Below, piece by piece: positions 43,101 to 57,298 of a stretch of DNA of 64,000 nt; position 1 is the stretch's first letter, and each line of letters opens with the position of its first letter. This DNA is from Eutrigla gurnardus (Eukaryota; Chordata; Actinopteri; Perciformes; Triglidae), in the NCBI GenBank assembly GCA_963514095.1, contig OY741266.1, forward strand, positions 29,274,355 to 29,338,354. Direction: 5' to 3'. The translations under genes and the position numbers were made by a program. The notes below the pieces were generated by a model, which was not told the DNA's origin, did not search any database, and saw only the letters and a list, made by a program, of their open reading frames with translations.

Positions 43101-46100
43101 CTAACATCTATCAGGACTTCATCTATCCCTTCCTGCTGAATAACAACACCTCCGGTAGGTAAACTGTGCAGATGTAGCAGAATTTAAATGGTGCAAAAGG
43201 CAGAAGAAGCACAAAGTTTCTTATTGTTTTTTATCCTGCAACTACATGACATTAAAAAAACTTCCTGTAATGCAAACAAAAAAAGAAAAAAGAAAAGAAA
43301 ATACACTCTGTTATGTTTCTGCAGTGTTGGAGGAAATATTCAAAAAATGTATTAGGAAAAATAAGTATAATAATATATTGGAAATGTGACTTAAATCTAC
43401 AGTCTACGATTTGGAATAAAAAAAGTCCATTCAGTCTATCAGCCGTAGGCCTGCATAGAAATAAACCAATGGGAGCCATTGCTCCGGAAGGCTCCCATTG
43501 GCTCGTACCCTCCATCCAATCCCCTCGTCTCCCCTGCTCCTCGTCATCCCGCCTCGTCCAATCGTGGAACACTGAGGGGAGGGGTTTGGTTGGGGGGCGG
43601 GATGCTTTTTTCAAATCTGATTTTCCGAATGTAGACCATAACTGCGCATTAAAAATACTTATGTCGGCTGATGGACTGAATGGATTTTTTTATTCCAAAT
43701 CGTAGACCATAGCTAAATAAATATACAGTAAATCATTCCATGTGTGTTTCAGAGCCCCAGTGTGTCTCCTCCACCAATCAAAGTGCAGAATGGCTGATGG
43801 AGAACTTTGGTGTCTATGCAAGAGTCGCCTCCGTCGCTGACTTCTACAAGCTCAATCCCAACTTCTCTGGAGTGCGTCTGCAAATCACCCGCCGGCTGAA
43901 ACCATGCATCCAAAACTCGGTGATATGAAGCTGATATTTTATTTTATTGTTTTTCTGTGCAGCTGGAGGTTCTTCGCCTCTTGACTCCGAAGCAGATAGC
44001 AGAGATGCTTGTGTTGCCTCTTCCTGCTCCACCGGAGAAAGACGTCGTTATCAACCGAGTATTTGACTTCCTGCTGGAGTCCCCCGATGACAGGGAACTT
44101 AAACAGGTCCTCCGCTTCCTGCTCAGCCTCACCAATGAGGTAAAGGCTTTGTAATGATATGTGATATTATATTATATATTATATAAATTAAAGATATATT
44201 TAAGATATTAAATATTCAATTCATCAGGTACGTCCACCCTGCGCTGTCTTCACCCACATGTGAGTCCTTTCAGATGCATTTTTTTTAGAACTCACCACTG
44301 CGGTGGTGTATTTTGTTTATGTTTTTTAACGTTTTTTTTCTCCATTCGTGTGTCAGATTTCAGCGATTGTACGGAGCCATACCGATTCTGCCACCGGACC
44401 TTGAAGCAGTCGTCTGGGTTAGCATCGATGAGCTGATCCTGGGGGCGCCGGATGGTTGGTCTCTTTTTCAAACACACAGAATGACAAACACCATTTTTTT
44501 TTAGATTGTGTTTTATGTGTTATCCTGTGTACACAATAGTTGACCTCATATTTTTTAAAACTTTGTTTTGCTTCCGACAGAGTGTATTCCAAAGAACTTC
44601 ACGGTGAGATTTCTTTAAATATTTCCAACTAATCTATTTTATCAGAATTTTATAGAGATTTATAGTTTAGATTTTTCTGATTAATCATTTTAATTTATTA
44701 AATCTTGTCGTTCACAGTGCCTAGCGACCCAGTACAATGGTAAGGACTCTAAATGATAACTCATTACATTATTGATAGGTACTTTAAGAGCTAAAATCTT
44801 GTTTTTCTCTGCTTTTTGACAGGTACTGCCATCTGCAAAGGAGTTAACAGGTATCAAGTTTGATATCATTTCTACCCCAAATTACAAAAAAACAGTTTCA
44901 GTCGTCTCTTTACTAACATGTTTGTTTGTTTTTTTACATGTATTACCAGCTCTGACCTGCACTCTCACCTGAACACATCGATGGAAGTTCCCTGCAGTTT
45001 TGCCTTGGAGACGTATGCATGTGCACAGGTGACTACGTTTATTAAGATTTATTCAGAAAAGTTGTCATAATATATACACAAGAAAAGTGGCTAAGTGGTG
45101 ATTAGGAGCAGCAAAAAGGTAGTATATGTGGAGTAATACCAAGTATAACGGTGTACACCAGAATATTATATGGATAATATAGAGTGGGGGATAAAGTAAT
45201 GATAAGATAATGGTAAAATGTATTGATAGAGCATAATTAGGACCACACTAATCGGATATTTGGCCGACCGATTGAAACAGCTGGATAAGTTATGAGTGAC
45301 AATGGGGTAGACCTATTCAATTTATTATTCATATTCTATATTCAATAAATACTGTAATTGTGGAAAAAACTCTCACTGTGTCACACATACAGCCGGAGAA
45401 CTTCACAGCCAATCAGCTGGCGTCTCTCCTGAAGTGTAATCTGCCTAGAAACAGCCGGCAGTCCAGAGTGCTGTGGAAGAAGCTGCTGATGAGGCTGTCC
45501 TTGGTCTTGGACCCGGCTCTGGACGTGTTGGCTGACATGGTCGGTATCTCACCAACATCCCCAACGTCTTGAAATGTTGACGGTCTCCAAAAGAGAGCCA
45601 ACGTCATTTAAAGACGAGAGGACAGGTCCGATCGATGGTATCTGTAACGATTCATGGTTTCTCCCACAGTCCATGACCATGGTCGGCACGTCGGCCTCCG
45701 CGGTTCTGGATGTGATCGGAGAGATGAGGCTGTCGATGCTGACCGACGAGCAGCTGAGGAACAGCAGCGTCATCAGGAAGTGGTTCTCCCACCGTCTGAG
45801 AGGCTTCCTGCCGTTTGCTTCCGGAAGGTTCCTGCAATGTCTGAGCAGCAGGAACCTCAGCTGTCAATCGTACCAGCAAATGTAACCGATACTGTACAGA
45901 TCCTCTTGCATGCATGTTACTGTTACTTTAGACCAGGGGTCTCAAACTTACCTGTGGGCCGCTGGAGATAGAGTCTGGGTGAGGCTTGGCCACATCAAGG
46001 TCTAGACCAGGGTCTCAGACTAAACGTACCTGTGGGCCACTGGAGATAGAGTCTGGGTGAGGCTGGGCCGCAACAAGTACTCCACCAAAAAAGGGGTTCA

Positions 46101-49100
46101 AGTATTCCAAAACAAGTACAACGATCCAATCTTCTCAATCTGTACTAACAACAATTCAGAACATGTAGAACATGAACGGTTCTTCAGAACATAGGCTTCG
46201 CTTACCTCCGCCTACTATTTACTATATTCAGATGGGCTCAATAGTCCAGAAATTATGGTACAATTGTTAATTTGTGTTGTTGTCACGAGCCTGAGCTATG
46301 GTAAAACGCACAGGGCAACGACTCACGCAGATGACGTGAAGAAAAAAACACCAAGCTTTGATTTCAGGTAGGGGGCCGCGATTGGCTCCCGGGGCCGTGA
46401 GTTTGAGACCCCTGCTTTAGACCATTTCTATCATTCGGTCAATGCAAATGTATCTCATTCTGTCCTCCATGTATCGTCAGACTGCAGCAGTTTATCCACC
46501 GTTTCGATAACACAACCGTAAACCAACAAATGGCCATCGTCAAGGATTTCATCGTCCCCTTCTTGTCACAGCCAAACTCTGGTACGTGGTGTATATTCTG
46601 AATAAATCTGTGACGGTTTTTCAAAACGGTAAGTTGAACGGATGTCTTTGGTTCAGGTCCAGGCTGCGTGAACGTCTCCGACGGCAGCGCAGAGTGGCTG
46701 ATGAAGAACCTGGGTCCATTTTCACGGTTCCTGTCCATCAGAGAGCTGCTTCGTCTCAACCCGGACTTCCAACCCGTAGGATTCAATCAAGGATTGATGC
46801 TGCTGTTATTAACGTGTTCCCTTCGGTAGCAGTAAACATTTTTTTATTCCCTTCCACGTAGCTGGAGGTCCTACAACTCCTGACTCCAGCACAGAGCGCC
46901 GAGCTGCTGCTGTCGATCCTTCCTATGTCTCTAGACAAAGACGCCATCATCAATACGATCATCGACCACCTGACGGACTCGCCTGGCGAGGTGAAGTTGC
47001 GGGAGTTCCTGATCTACCTCGTCAGATTTCATCAACAGGTAAAAAGATGACACGTCCTCATTTAAAAATTTTCACTTTGCGTTGCTTGAAGGTAATAATC
47101 TTTGTTTTTCTGTATCTGAAGGGAAACCTTTCCTGTTCGTCGTACAGAACACTGTGAGTTCGTATACATTTGGGTTATTTTGTTGGTTATTTAAGATAAG
47201 TATCTGACATTTAAAATGAATCCCATAATGTTGCTGATGCAGGTTTACCAGACTGGACTTGGTCACGCCTACAGTTTCTCTTGATACAGTGTCGTCCATC
47301 ATTTATAGCAAGATGGAGTTATCCAAGTACATACCACCAGGTGAGAAGCAAAGTCTGTACGATATTATTAACATTTATAATAAGAAGAATGTAAACATAT
47401 AAGACATTGAGGAGCATTACAGGTATATTATGTCATCACATTGTTGGAAGAATAAACCATTTTTTCCCTGATTGGCGGTTACCCTCTAAAGCAAATATGT
47501 GCTTCATCCTGCCCTGGCCTGCCTGCTCTCTCTGTGTCTGAAGGCCAATTTAAAAGGTCATGTTGTTTACAAAGTTGCAGTTTGTCGTAGTTCCATTTAG
47601 TTTTGTGTGGAACCCGTTAGAGAACCATCTTGAATATGAAGCTGGTCCCTGGTCTGATTTGAATGTTTTTATGTCATAATGTAAATGTGATATCTGAACT
47701 CTGCTTGTTTTATAGGTTGCAACATATACAGTGGAGAGGTAATGAAAGAGGACTTTTTTCCTGCATATTATTGGTATTTTTTTTTTCAGCTAAAAGACTC
47801 ATAACCACCTTGTTCTTTTTCTCCCCAGTGCAACGTCACCAGTACAAACGGTAAGTTTGGCAAACACTTTTTAAATGATCCAATATTTCAATGTTAATAA
47901 TGAATTCCTTCATTGCTGTTTTTCACAGAAACAGACATTTGTGTCGGAGTGAACAGGTGGGATTTATAAACCTCTCTCTCTCTCTAGCAGTATTACTTTG
48001 AGCTTGTTTAACCGTTTCATGTTAATATATAATGTTTCTTACTTTCTTACAGCACGATGCTGCAGCTCGGCCTCTACAGCGGACGTCTCTGTGACTTTGC
48101 TGTTGAGGAAGTCGCCTGCGCCTCCGTAAGACACCAAAACGCCTCCAGTGGTGGATCAAGTACATTTACTACAGTTTGGAAGTAGTTCTACTTTACTTGA
48201 GTATTTCTATTCTACGTTACTTTATACTTCTACTCCACTAATTCTTCTGCATTTATTTGACGCTTACAAGCTCTAGTTACTTTTACATAAAACATATACA
48301 GTATATGCTTATAACACAGTACTATTCTACTAATCTACCTTGTAGAATACAAAGTATCTAAAGCTCGACATTATAAAAGTTGTGTAAGAAGTACTCAGAT
48401 CTAGGAATACCACAGTATATAAATACTACCTGCATTCAAAACTTCACTTAATAAGTACAGGTACATATGTTTGAGCAGTAAAATATACTTAAAGTAACCA
48501 TTATATTTTAAATCTGTAAAAAGTAACCAGTAACTATACCTGCCAAATAAATACAGTGGAATAGAAGTGTAAAGTAGCATCAAATAGAAATACTATACAA
48601 GTACAAGTACCTAAAAACTGTACTCAATTAATTTACAACAAACTACAACATCGACATGCTCGTACATGTATTTGTAATAATAAATATGATGATCTATAAT
48701 AACATAACACTGAGTACTTTTGATGTATTTTATCGATAATACTTCAGATACATTTTACAGTCGGGACTTGTTAAAGTATCTTTAGATTGTGGTATTTCTA
48801 CTCTTAATCGAGACGACCGTCCCAGAACGTAAACTGTTCAGTTCGGGATCTTCCTTCCTGACTCACCCGTTGTCCTTCGTCACACAGCTGGCGGCGTTGA
48901 AGGCCGAGGATCTGGCGGCCATGTTGGCATGTAACCGCTCCTCCAACTCCAGCGGCACGAGACCCGTCTGGAAGCTTCTGCTCTCCAAAGCCTCACACGT
49001 TCTGGACGACGCTCTGGATCTTCTAGCCAACACGGTACGAACCAGAAACTCTCTTTGAGTTCCACTTTCCCTGATCACAACTAGACGCTGGACCTTTTTT

Positions 49101-52100
49101 TTTCCCCCATTGCAGACTCTGGACCCAAGAAATCTTGCAGTGTCACTGATTTTGGACTCTATACGAGAAATCCGATTGGACGCGTTCGGCGTGGTCAGCC
49201 TCGCCGATCCCGCCTTCCTCCATCTGTGGTTCAAATGGCGGCTTGGACCGTTCCTGCCCGCCGCCTCCCCCGACTTCCTGTCGTGTCTCACCACAACGGG
49301 GTTGAACTGCAGCACCTACCAGCGCATGTGAGCAGCACGTTTCCCGACCAAACCGCTGGGATTTCAGTGCAGATCTGGATGGTCAAGCCATCATCATCAC
49401 ACATGACCCTTTATTCCGTTTCAGAGTGCAGATATTGAGCCAGCTCCAGCCACGCATGACACTCGCCAGGCAGATTTCTGTCTACACAAACTTCATGGCC
49501 GTTTTCCTGACCAGGAGTAACACCACAGGTACGTGGCGTCACATTTCCAGAAAGTGTGTCATTAGAATTCAGCCTGGATGAGTGTTTCAGGAAGGTGTGT
49601 GTGAGCAGGTGTGTGTAGGGTGGCTGATTGGTGATGAGGGGCAGGTGTGGTGAGGTGCACTGGCGGGAAACTGAACAATGGGAGGAAGTAAAGCTGGAGT
49701 CCATGCACAGAGGAAGTGAAAAGCAAAATAAAACAGGAAGTGAGAGGTCAGCCTGGAATTAAGGACCTCGCCCACCCTGGACACCCCCTGCCTGTTCAGC
49801 CTGCTGCCCCTCAGGAGCATTAAAAGCCGTAGAAACACAGTTTCTTACTTCCAGTAAATGTAAATTTCAGATCCGAGTTGCAGCTCCGACACGAGGAACA
49901 GTGGAGAATGGCTGCAGAAGAACTTGGGAGGTTTCTCTGTCCTTGTGTCCTTCCAGGACCTGCGGCTGCTCTACTCCAACTTCTCAGCGGTACTTCCTGT
50001 TCCGTCTCTTGTTACTCTGTTCATTTATGTATCTGTGTTTTAACCATTTCTGTTCATGCACATGCAGATGGAGGCTTTAGCCCAGTTGACAGTCAGACAG
50101 CTGGCCGAGGTGTCGGCCACACCCAGCCAGCTCACCTCACCTGCCCAGGTGGTGGCGCTGACCAACCACATCCCCAACAGTTCCCTCCCCGCCTTCTTCG
50201 ACGACTACTCGCCTGCTATCATGGTGAGCATACATTCAATTTAAATAATCAGAGCTCACTAACGACGATTATTAAAACCGATGATTCTCGACTTTTCCTG
50301 CAGGGTCGTGAAAACATGACCTCTCCCGCGGTGAGGTCGGCCTTCCTGGAGGTCGCGTTCGATCGTGCCAACCTCTCGGATCACTCGGTGCATGATGCGG
50401 TTGTGTCTCTCTGGCTCCACAACCGACTGCGCCCCCTGCTGGTCGACCTGGCGCCGCAGAACGTGGCGCCGTTCTTCAGGATACTGGCTGGAAGGAACTG
50501 CAGTATCGAGCAGCAGGGGTACGTTTAAAGCCACAGCTACAGAATACTCTAAATCAGATCCTTCTTGATTTTGGAAAAATGAATTTGTTGTCAATCAATG
50601 GAACCAAAGATATAAATATGACCGATATGCCTTTACTATTTATCTATTTTCATTTCAGAGTTGATAGCCTGAATTCAATAATCTCCTCTCTCGGTGAAGA
50701 AACACAGAAAGAAATCCACAACCACATCGTTCAGAGTCTCAGAGGTATAATAATAAATACAGCCTGCATGTTTGTGACACATTATGTTGAGGTGATAAAC
50801 TCCACTCCAGTATATTCAAACTCATGCCACAACTTCTCATCTTTACAGCAAGCATGTACAAATACACGGTTGCCCATAAAGTTGTATTCCTGTTTAAATG
50901 CATCAGTAATCACGTTTGATATTATGATTTACATTCTGTGTCCCGATCACACAGGTGAAATTAATTAATGCGTTTTTTGCTGCTAAAAAAGACAAATGAT
51001 TCCAACTTTATGGACGATCCCTTTCACTCTCCCTCCTCCTAGGACCGATGCCTCTCCATTGTTACCGTGACAACCAGAACCAAAGTTTCTACGCCTTCCT
51101 GGAGAGCTCCTTCATGGGATTCCAGTTCCCCAACCTGACCACCTTCCTGTCCCTTATGCCCCACGACAGGATGCACCAGGTTTGTAAACGTAATCGTTTG
51201 TAAACGTAATCGTTTGAACGCTCGACGTGAGGACGTCTAACGTAACCTCTGCCCCTCCTCCAGCTGGTGAACTCCATGCCTCCGTCAGCGCTCGGAGATC
51301 TCCTCCGTCGCCCTGGCGTTGTGGACGACGACGCGGCGCTCTGCGTGATCTACGACAGCTACGTCCAGACACCGAGGTTCCTGGAGACCGTATGTAACAC
51401 ACACACACACACACACACAGAAATACAAATCTTCATGACGTCGTGACATCATGGATTCCCCTGCAGGAGTCTCTGCCGGCGGCGGTGCGGCGGTCCACGC
51501 TGCCTTGCGTCTGGCCCATGGCGCTTCGCAGCTCCACGAGGTCAGAGGTCAACGCCTGGTTTGACCGACGCCTCCCCAGCTACTTGGGCTTCCTCACAGA
51601 GAGTCTGATCAGCCCCGGCAGCACTCACAACGCCTCCTGCCCGGCCTTCCAGAAGCTGTAAGTGCAGTTTCCACGACACTTTATTCCCTCATTTTCTGAC
51701 CGCTTTTCATATCATGCCTTTGTGGTTTTTCAGCGTTTCGGTTCTCGGTGATTACAACTACACTGGTGCGGACTTTAGGAGGGTGAATGTGTTCAACACC
51801 ATCAAGGACTACCTCACCTCAGGTCAGACTCCAGTGTGACACAAGAGTCTTCTCCGTGGGTTCCCTCAGTGAAATCCTCCTTGTAGATATTTCTAATTTG
51901 TCGTTGTAGCGATGGAGCCGAGGTGTTACGACCCCGACAACCCAGAGCTGAACTCCACAGCCTGGTTCGCCGAGTACATCGGCCCTTTCATGCCCTTCCT
52001 CACTCTGGAGGATCTTCAGATGTTTGGATCTCCAGAGGTACAGAACCGGATTTGTGAAATCTTAAAACTGCGACTCAGCTTTCATTCATTTTGAAACCAA

Positions 52101-52754
52101 GTTGATGGATTGATTGCACCTTTAAAGTGTGTATATACCGCCTCTCTGTCCTCTCTGCAGGTCATCCAGGTGTTCACAGTGAACCCTCTGAACATCGCCA
52201 TCCTAAACCAGTCCTCCTTACCCCTCAACTTCACAAACTACTACACTGAGCTCGTTTATCTACAGGACCCCGAATTCAACCCATTACTGTGAGTCCAAAC
52301 AGCCACAAACACATAACAATGAGGCACTGAAAAAACAAAACATATAGAGACACCAAATGATTGATTATAGACACAAAATGATCAAAGCATACACATAAAC
52401 GATGGATGATAGAATGAAAATTCTTCGCTCTCTCTGCAGACTTCCTCTGTCGTATCGGTGCGTCGCTCCCGGCTCGGCGTTCATCCAGCTGACCTCGGGA
52501 GAAAGTATCATAGTTCTGCACAACCTCACCACCATCTGCACAGACTTGGACCCTCAGGTAACAAACACACACACAAGAACCCGAATCCTTCTCAACCTCT
52601 ATCAATATTGGGTTAGTTTGTCTGGACCTTAAATCATCCATTGCTGACCTAGAATAATAAGGTATAAAGATGTGTACTTTTTTCCAAGTTTATCCTGAAT
52701 TAAGGTTAAGTACCATTAACTATTTGGCAGTGAATCATACATACATATATCATT

Positions 52755-52808
<54 letters not shown>

Positions 52809-54696
52809 AAAGCTCTCATGTAGATTTGCTGTTATCTACCAAAATCTTGAAGGATCAAAACTCTGTCAAACTTTCTAATTTATCAGAAATAAATCTATAA
52901 GTACTAACAGTGGTCGCTGGTGGGAACCTGGACCTTTTGTGCTGAACTGAACTACACCTCATCAGTGTTGAAAAGTAATGGTTTGGTTCTTAGGAGTACA
53001 TAATGGTCCTTGAGAAGGCATGGATGGTAGAAGTACAAAAATGGTAGAAGTACAACGTTGTGTTTTTATAGGGAACTGCCCTGATTTGACACAAATCTAT
53101 AACTACAACTGACCTTTTCCTTTTACCCCTCTGTAGATCTCGGCGGCTTTGGCGGGTAACCTCGGTGACAGCATCGACGCCACGGACATCTCTGCCCTCG
53201 GCAACGAGAGCACCGGCATGTCCACCGGTCAGATCTTGACCATACAGCCTCAGGAACTGTTGTCGGCCCTCAACACTCTCAGCAGTGTGATGGGCTGGAA
53301 CCAGGGTCAGGCCAGTGCCATCGTCCAGTCTCTGATGTCATCGGGGGCTGTGGAGGTAGCTAGCTCCGTCGGTCTGTCTGTCACTGCGTGTGTTTGTTCC
53401 AATCAGCTTGAGTTTGTGTGTGAGCCCACCAGCCAGAACGAAGCCGTCTCTTCTGTGTCGTCCCATCAGATCAACAACATGTCGTCGCTGCTCATGCTGG
53501 GCTCTCTTGTCGTTGGCGTACCCGCCAAGACGTTCGGCGGCATCAGCAGCTCCCAGCTGCTCACGGCATCCAAAAATCCTGTGTTTCTGGAACACATGAC
53601 GGCCGCGCCGACCATCGTCCAGGAGGCTTTTGTCGCTCAGGTATGACGGCTTCCTTTTTTTAAGGATTAATTACTGTCGTCCAGAAGATACGACATCATT
53701 TATATAGAGAATGCCATAAACTCATCTTTACAATGTTTTCTGAGGTAATAAATCAAGTGAGAATTAGGGTAAATTTTCATGCAATCACATTTTGGAGTCG
53801 ACCCCTGATGGCCAGTAGAGAGAATGCAAGTTTAAGGCACTTCAGCGTCAGCTTCACTTTTCAGAACCGGAGGTTGCCCCCTGATCTGACGTTAAACAGA
53901 CATGACTATGTTTGATGGAGTATGCATTCTACACACCAGGGTTCAATCTAGGTGTAGAATGTGTGGCTACAGCTATAATGCTGCGTTCAAAGATCAATTT
54001 CAAGCCGACACATTTGGACCACACACACCCTAGACTAATTTGTCTGAAGGTGGATAATTTCAAGAGTAATTTAAAATCTTTTCTTGGCTAACCTCCGGTG
54101 TTCTCACCTCTCACCTCGCTGCAGTGACGCTGTGATATCACAACACATTTAACTTACCTCCCACGTTCCTCATCCAGCTCATATCGACGAACAGCAACAG
54201 TGAGGCCATCATACTGAACGTTCCAGATCAGCTGGCCACCGAGATCCCTCGCGCTCGGCTGCTGGGCTTCTCAAGCAGCAGCAGCGTCATCAGGAGACTC
54301 AACAAGAAGACCTGGAAACGGCAGCAGGTGGGGGGGATGCAACACGCTCTTTTACTGACCTGCTGCACATATCAAACACATACACATCATGAATTCATTC
54401 TCTTTAGGTTGAGTTGTTCTTTGAAGTGATGGCTGTGGAGTCTGCGACCACAACGCTGGGGAGTCCAAACAAGTGAGTTTACGTGAAATATCCGATGTAA
54501 TGGACCGCATGGGGGCTTCAATATGAATGGAATGTATTGTGTGTGTGTGTGTGTGTTTGCAGTTTATCATCCTCTGTGCTGCAAGGCTTCACATGCACCG
54601 GAGTGAGGACTATTCAAAAGGTGCAGATCAAGAAGCTGATCAGAGCCTGTCGGAGGCGAGGCAGGAACAGGGTCGTCCTGGTGGAGACTCAGGTGG

Positions 54697-54783
<87 letters not shown>

Positions 54784-57219
54784 GGTCGAGCGAGCTAGAG
54801 AGTGAATGAAGAGAGAGACCAGAAGAATAAACCATTTTTTTCCTGATTGGCGGTTACCCTCTAAAGCAAATATACGCTTCATCCTGCCTTGGCCTGCCTG
54901 CTCTCTCTGTGTCTGAAGGCCTGTGATGTCGACGTCAGCCAATTTAAAAGATCATGTTGTTTACAAAGTTGACACTATGTGAGTGGTTTATTTCTCTCCC
55001 ACAGTTGACCTGCATGTACAACTACATCCGAGGAGACTCGGACACCACCAGCTTCGACCTCTATCCTCCTGATGTGCTGCTGTACTACGAGTGAGTTTGG
55101 TTTTGTTGGAATAACAACGACTGTCAGAACGGTTTAGTGCGTGAGTTGATTTCCTCTCCGTGTCTTGACAGCTACTCGTTGGTGCCGCAGGCCAGCTGCA
55201 GGTTCTACTTCCAACAGCTGGCGTCGGCAGACTTCTACGTCTTCTCCTCCGTCCTCAGCTACAAACTGGCTGCTCTGTTTGTTAACGCCAGGAGGTGCCT
55301 GGTGAGAAAACGAAAAAAAAACCCATCTAAAATGTCCCCAAGTTATATGCTAAAGGAGCTCATTAAACCGGTTCTCTAATAGTCTTCAATAAACTGAATG
55401 AAGGAAGATCAGAATCACTCCAAGACGTAATCCATTAAATCTCCACAGTCAATTTGACATCACAGTTTAATCCAGTCTTAACCCGTCTAATTCCTCTAAG
55501 GGTATAACAACCACGAGTTTGACGGAGGATAACATACTGGTGTTGGGAAACATGTGCTGCACTTTGGATGGTTCCTACATCGAGAACTCCGACCCGTCCA
55601 TCCTGGACGTGCTCGGGATCTGCCCGGACCTCAGCGGCTCTCAGGCGGCCGCTGTTGAAGCTCTACTGCAGAGCGGCAGAACACAGTATGGGTACGTCCA
55701 CGGCAGCAAAGCACCTCTTCATCAGTCATAACATGTCTTCATTACATGGGCTGGGAATATCTGTTTTTACACTTTCTCTTCCGACCACCAGGGCTCCGTC
55801 GACGTGGAACGAGCAGACCCTGAGGGACCTCGGGATGATACCGCTGTATTTGTCTTCAACGTTCTACGACAACTTTAACAAAGTGAGGAAAAAACTTCAT
55901 TAAAACTTGATTAAAAAGCAGAAGGGGCGAACGCGTTTCCGTTCTACCATGGCCTGGTGTTGGAACGAGGTTTATGAATTTCGTTTTTGTGCTTGTGTTT
56001 TTCCCCTTACGAGCAGAAAACGAAGCGGAGGTTCTTGAGGTACTTCCTGAGAGTTATTAAGGGAGCAGGGAGACAGAAGAGGAGGAGGCTGAGGAGAGAA
56101 ATAAGAAAGTCCATTAGAAAGAGGTCAAAGAGATCTACCGGTGAGTCTCGCTCTCGTCATCTGCTATTTTCTCTACATGAATGTACTATATTGAACCATT
56201 TCTCTCTCCTGTGTTTTTAGTAAGTGAATGCACCATTGGGAACATCACCCAGGTAACCATCAGCGACGCCACGTTCCCCTTCGACTACGACGACATCACC
56301 CAGTTCAACTGCTGCCTCAGTGCCTCCACCGTTAAAGACAACTTGGACGCCATCACTCAGAAAGTAGACCTGGAGGAATACCTCCAGATTGTTCTCAGCA
56401 AGTTGCGAGAGGTAGGTTGAAAGGATGGGATAATTCACCCTAAAATATTACATCTCTGCTCCCAGAAAAAGGTTTTCTTTCAACAATCAGAGCATGAGCA
56501 GTAAATGCCATTAAACTAAATATGACTCTGATCCTCTGCTGGCTGTTTTTTTTTTTAGGCTTACGCTGCCACCTCTACCATCCCAGAATATCAGGTTCAG
56601 CTGTTAGGCCCAGCGTCCCGCTTGGCCACCGTTGACGACATCACCGCGTGGACCATCACGCAGATCGACACACTCTCCGCCTTGATGGACTCGTCCAACG
56701 GGCCGTGGGACCCGAGCCTGGTGAGGAAACGAGTGGAGGAATGTTTGCGTGTTCGACGCTGTGTTCTGATGAATTTGTGTTTTCTTCTCTTCCGTTAAGG
56801 CGAAGGCCATCATCACGAAGTATCTGAGTTTCAACGGGAACGCGCTGGGCAGCGCCGAGCTCAACGCCATCGGAGGAGCCAATCTGTGTTCTCTGGACGT
56901 CGACGTGTTGAAGAACATCTCCCAGCAAAGCCTCAAGTAAGAAGTCAGGAGTGTGTGTGTGTTTTACACAAGTACCATGGCAACCCTCGTTGCCCACAGA
57001 CCAACTGGCCGTTCATAGTGGTGTTTGTATTTCTCGTCTCTTACTTGGTGTACTTTGACTCCCGCAGAGAGGCCGACGCCCTGACGGTGTCCAACTGCAT
57101 CACGGAGAAAAAGAAGGAACTGTTCCTCATCGGCAAAGACGCGTTTGCCACAACAACCCGCACAACTGCCATCTCTGTTCCTGAATTTCAGCTTATAGAA
57201 CCTCTCTTGGGTAGACACA

Positions 57220-57298
<79 letters not shown>

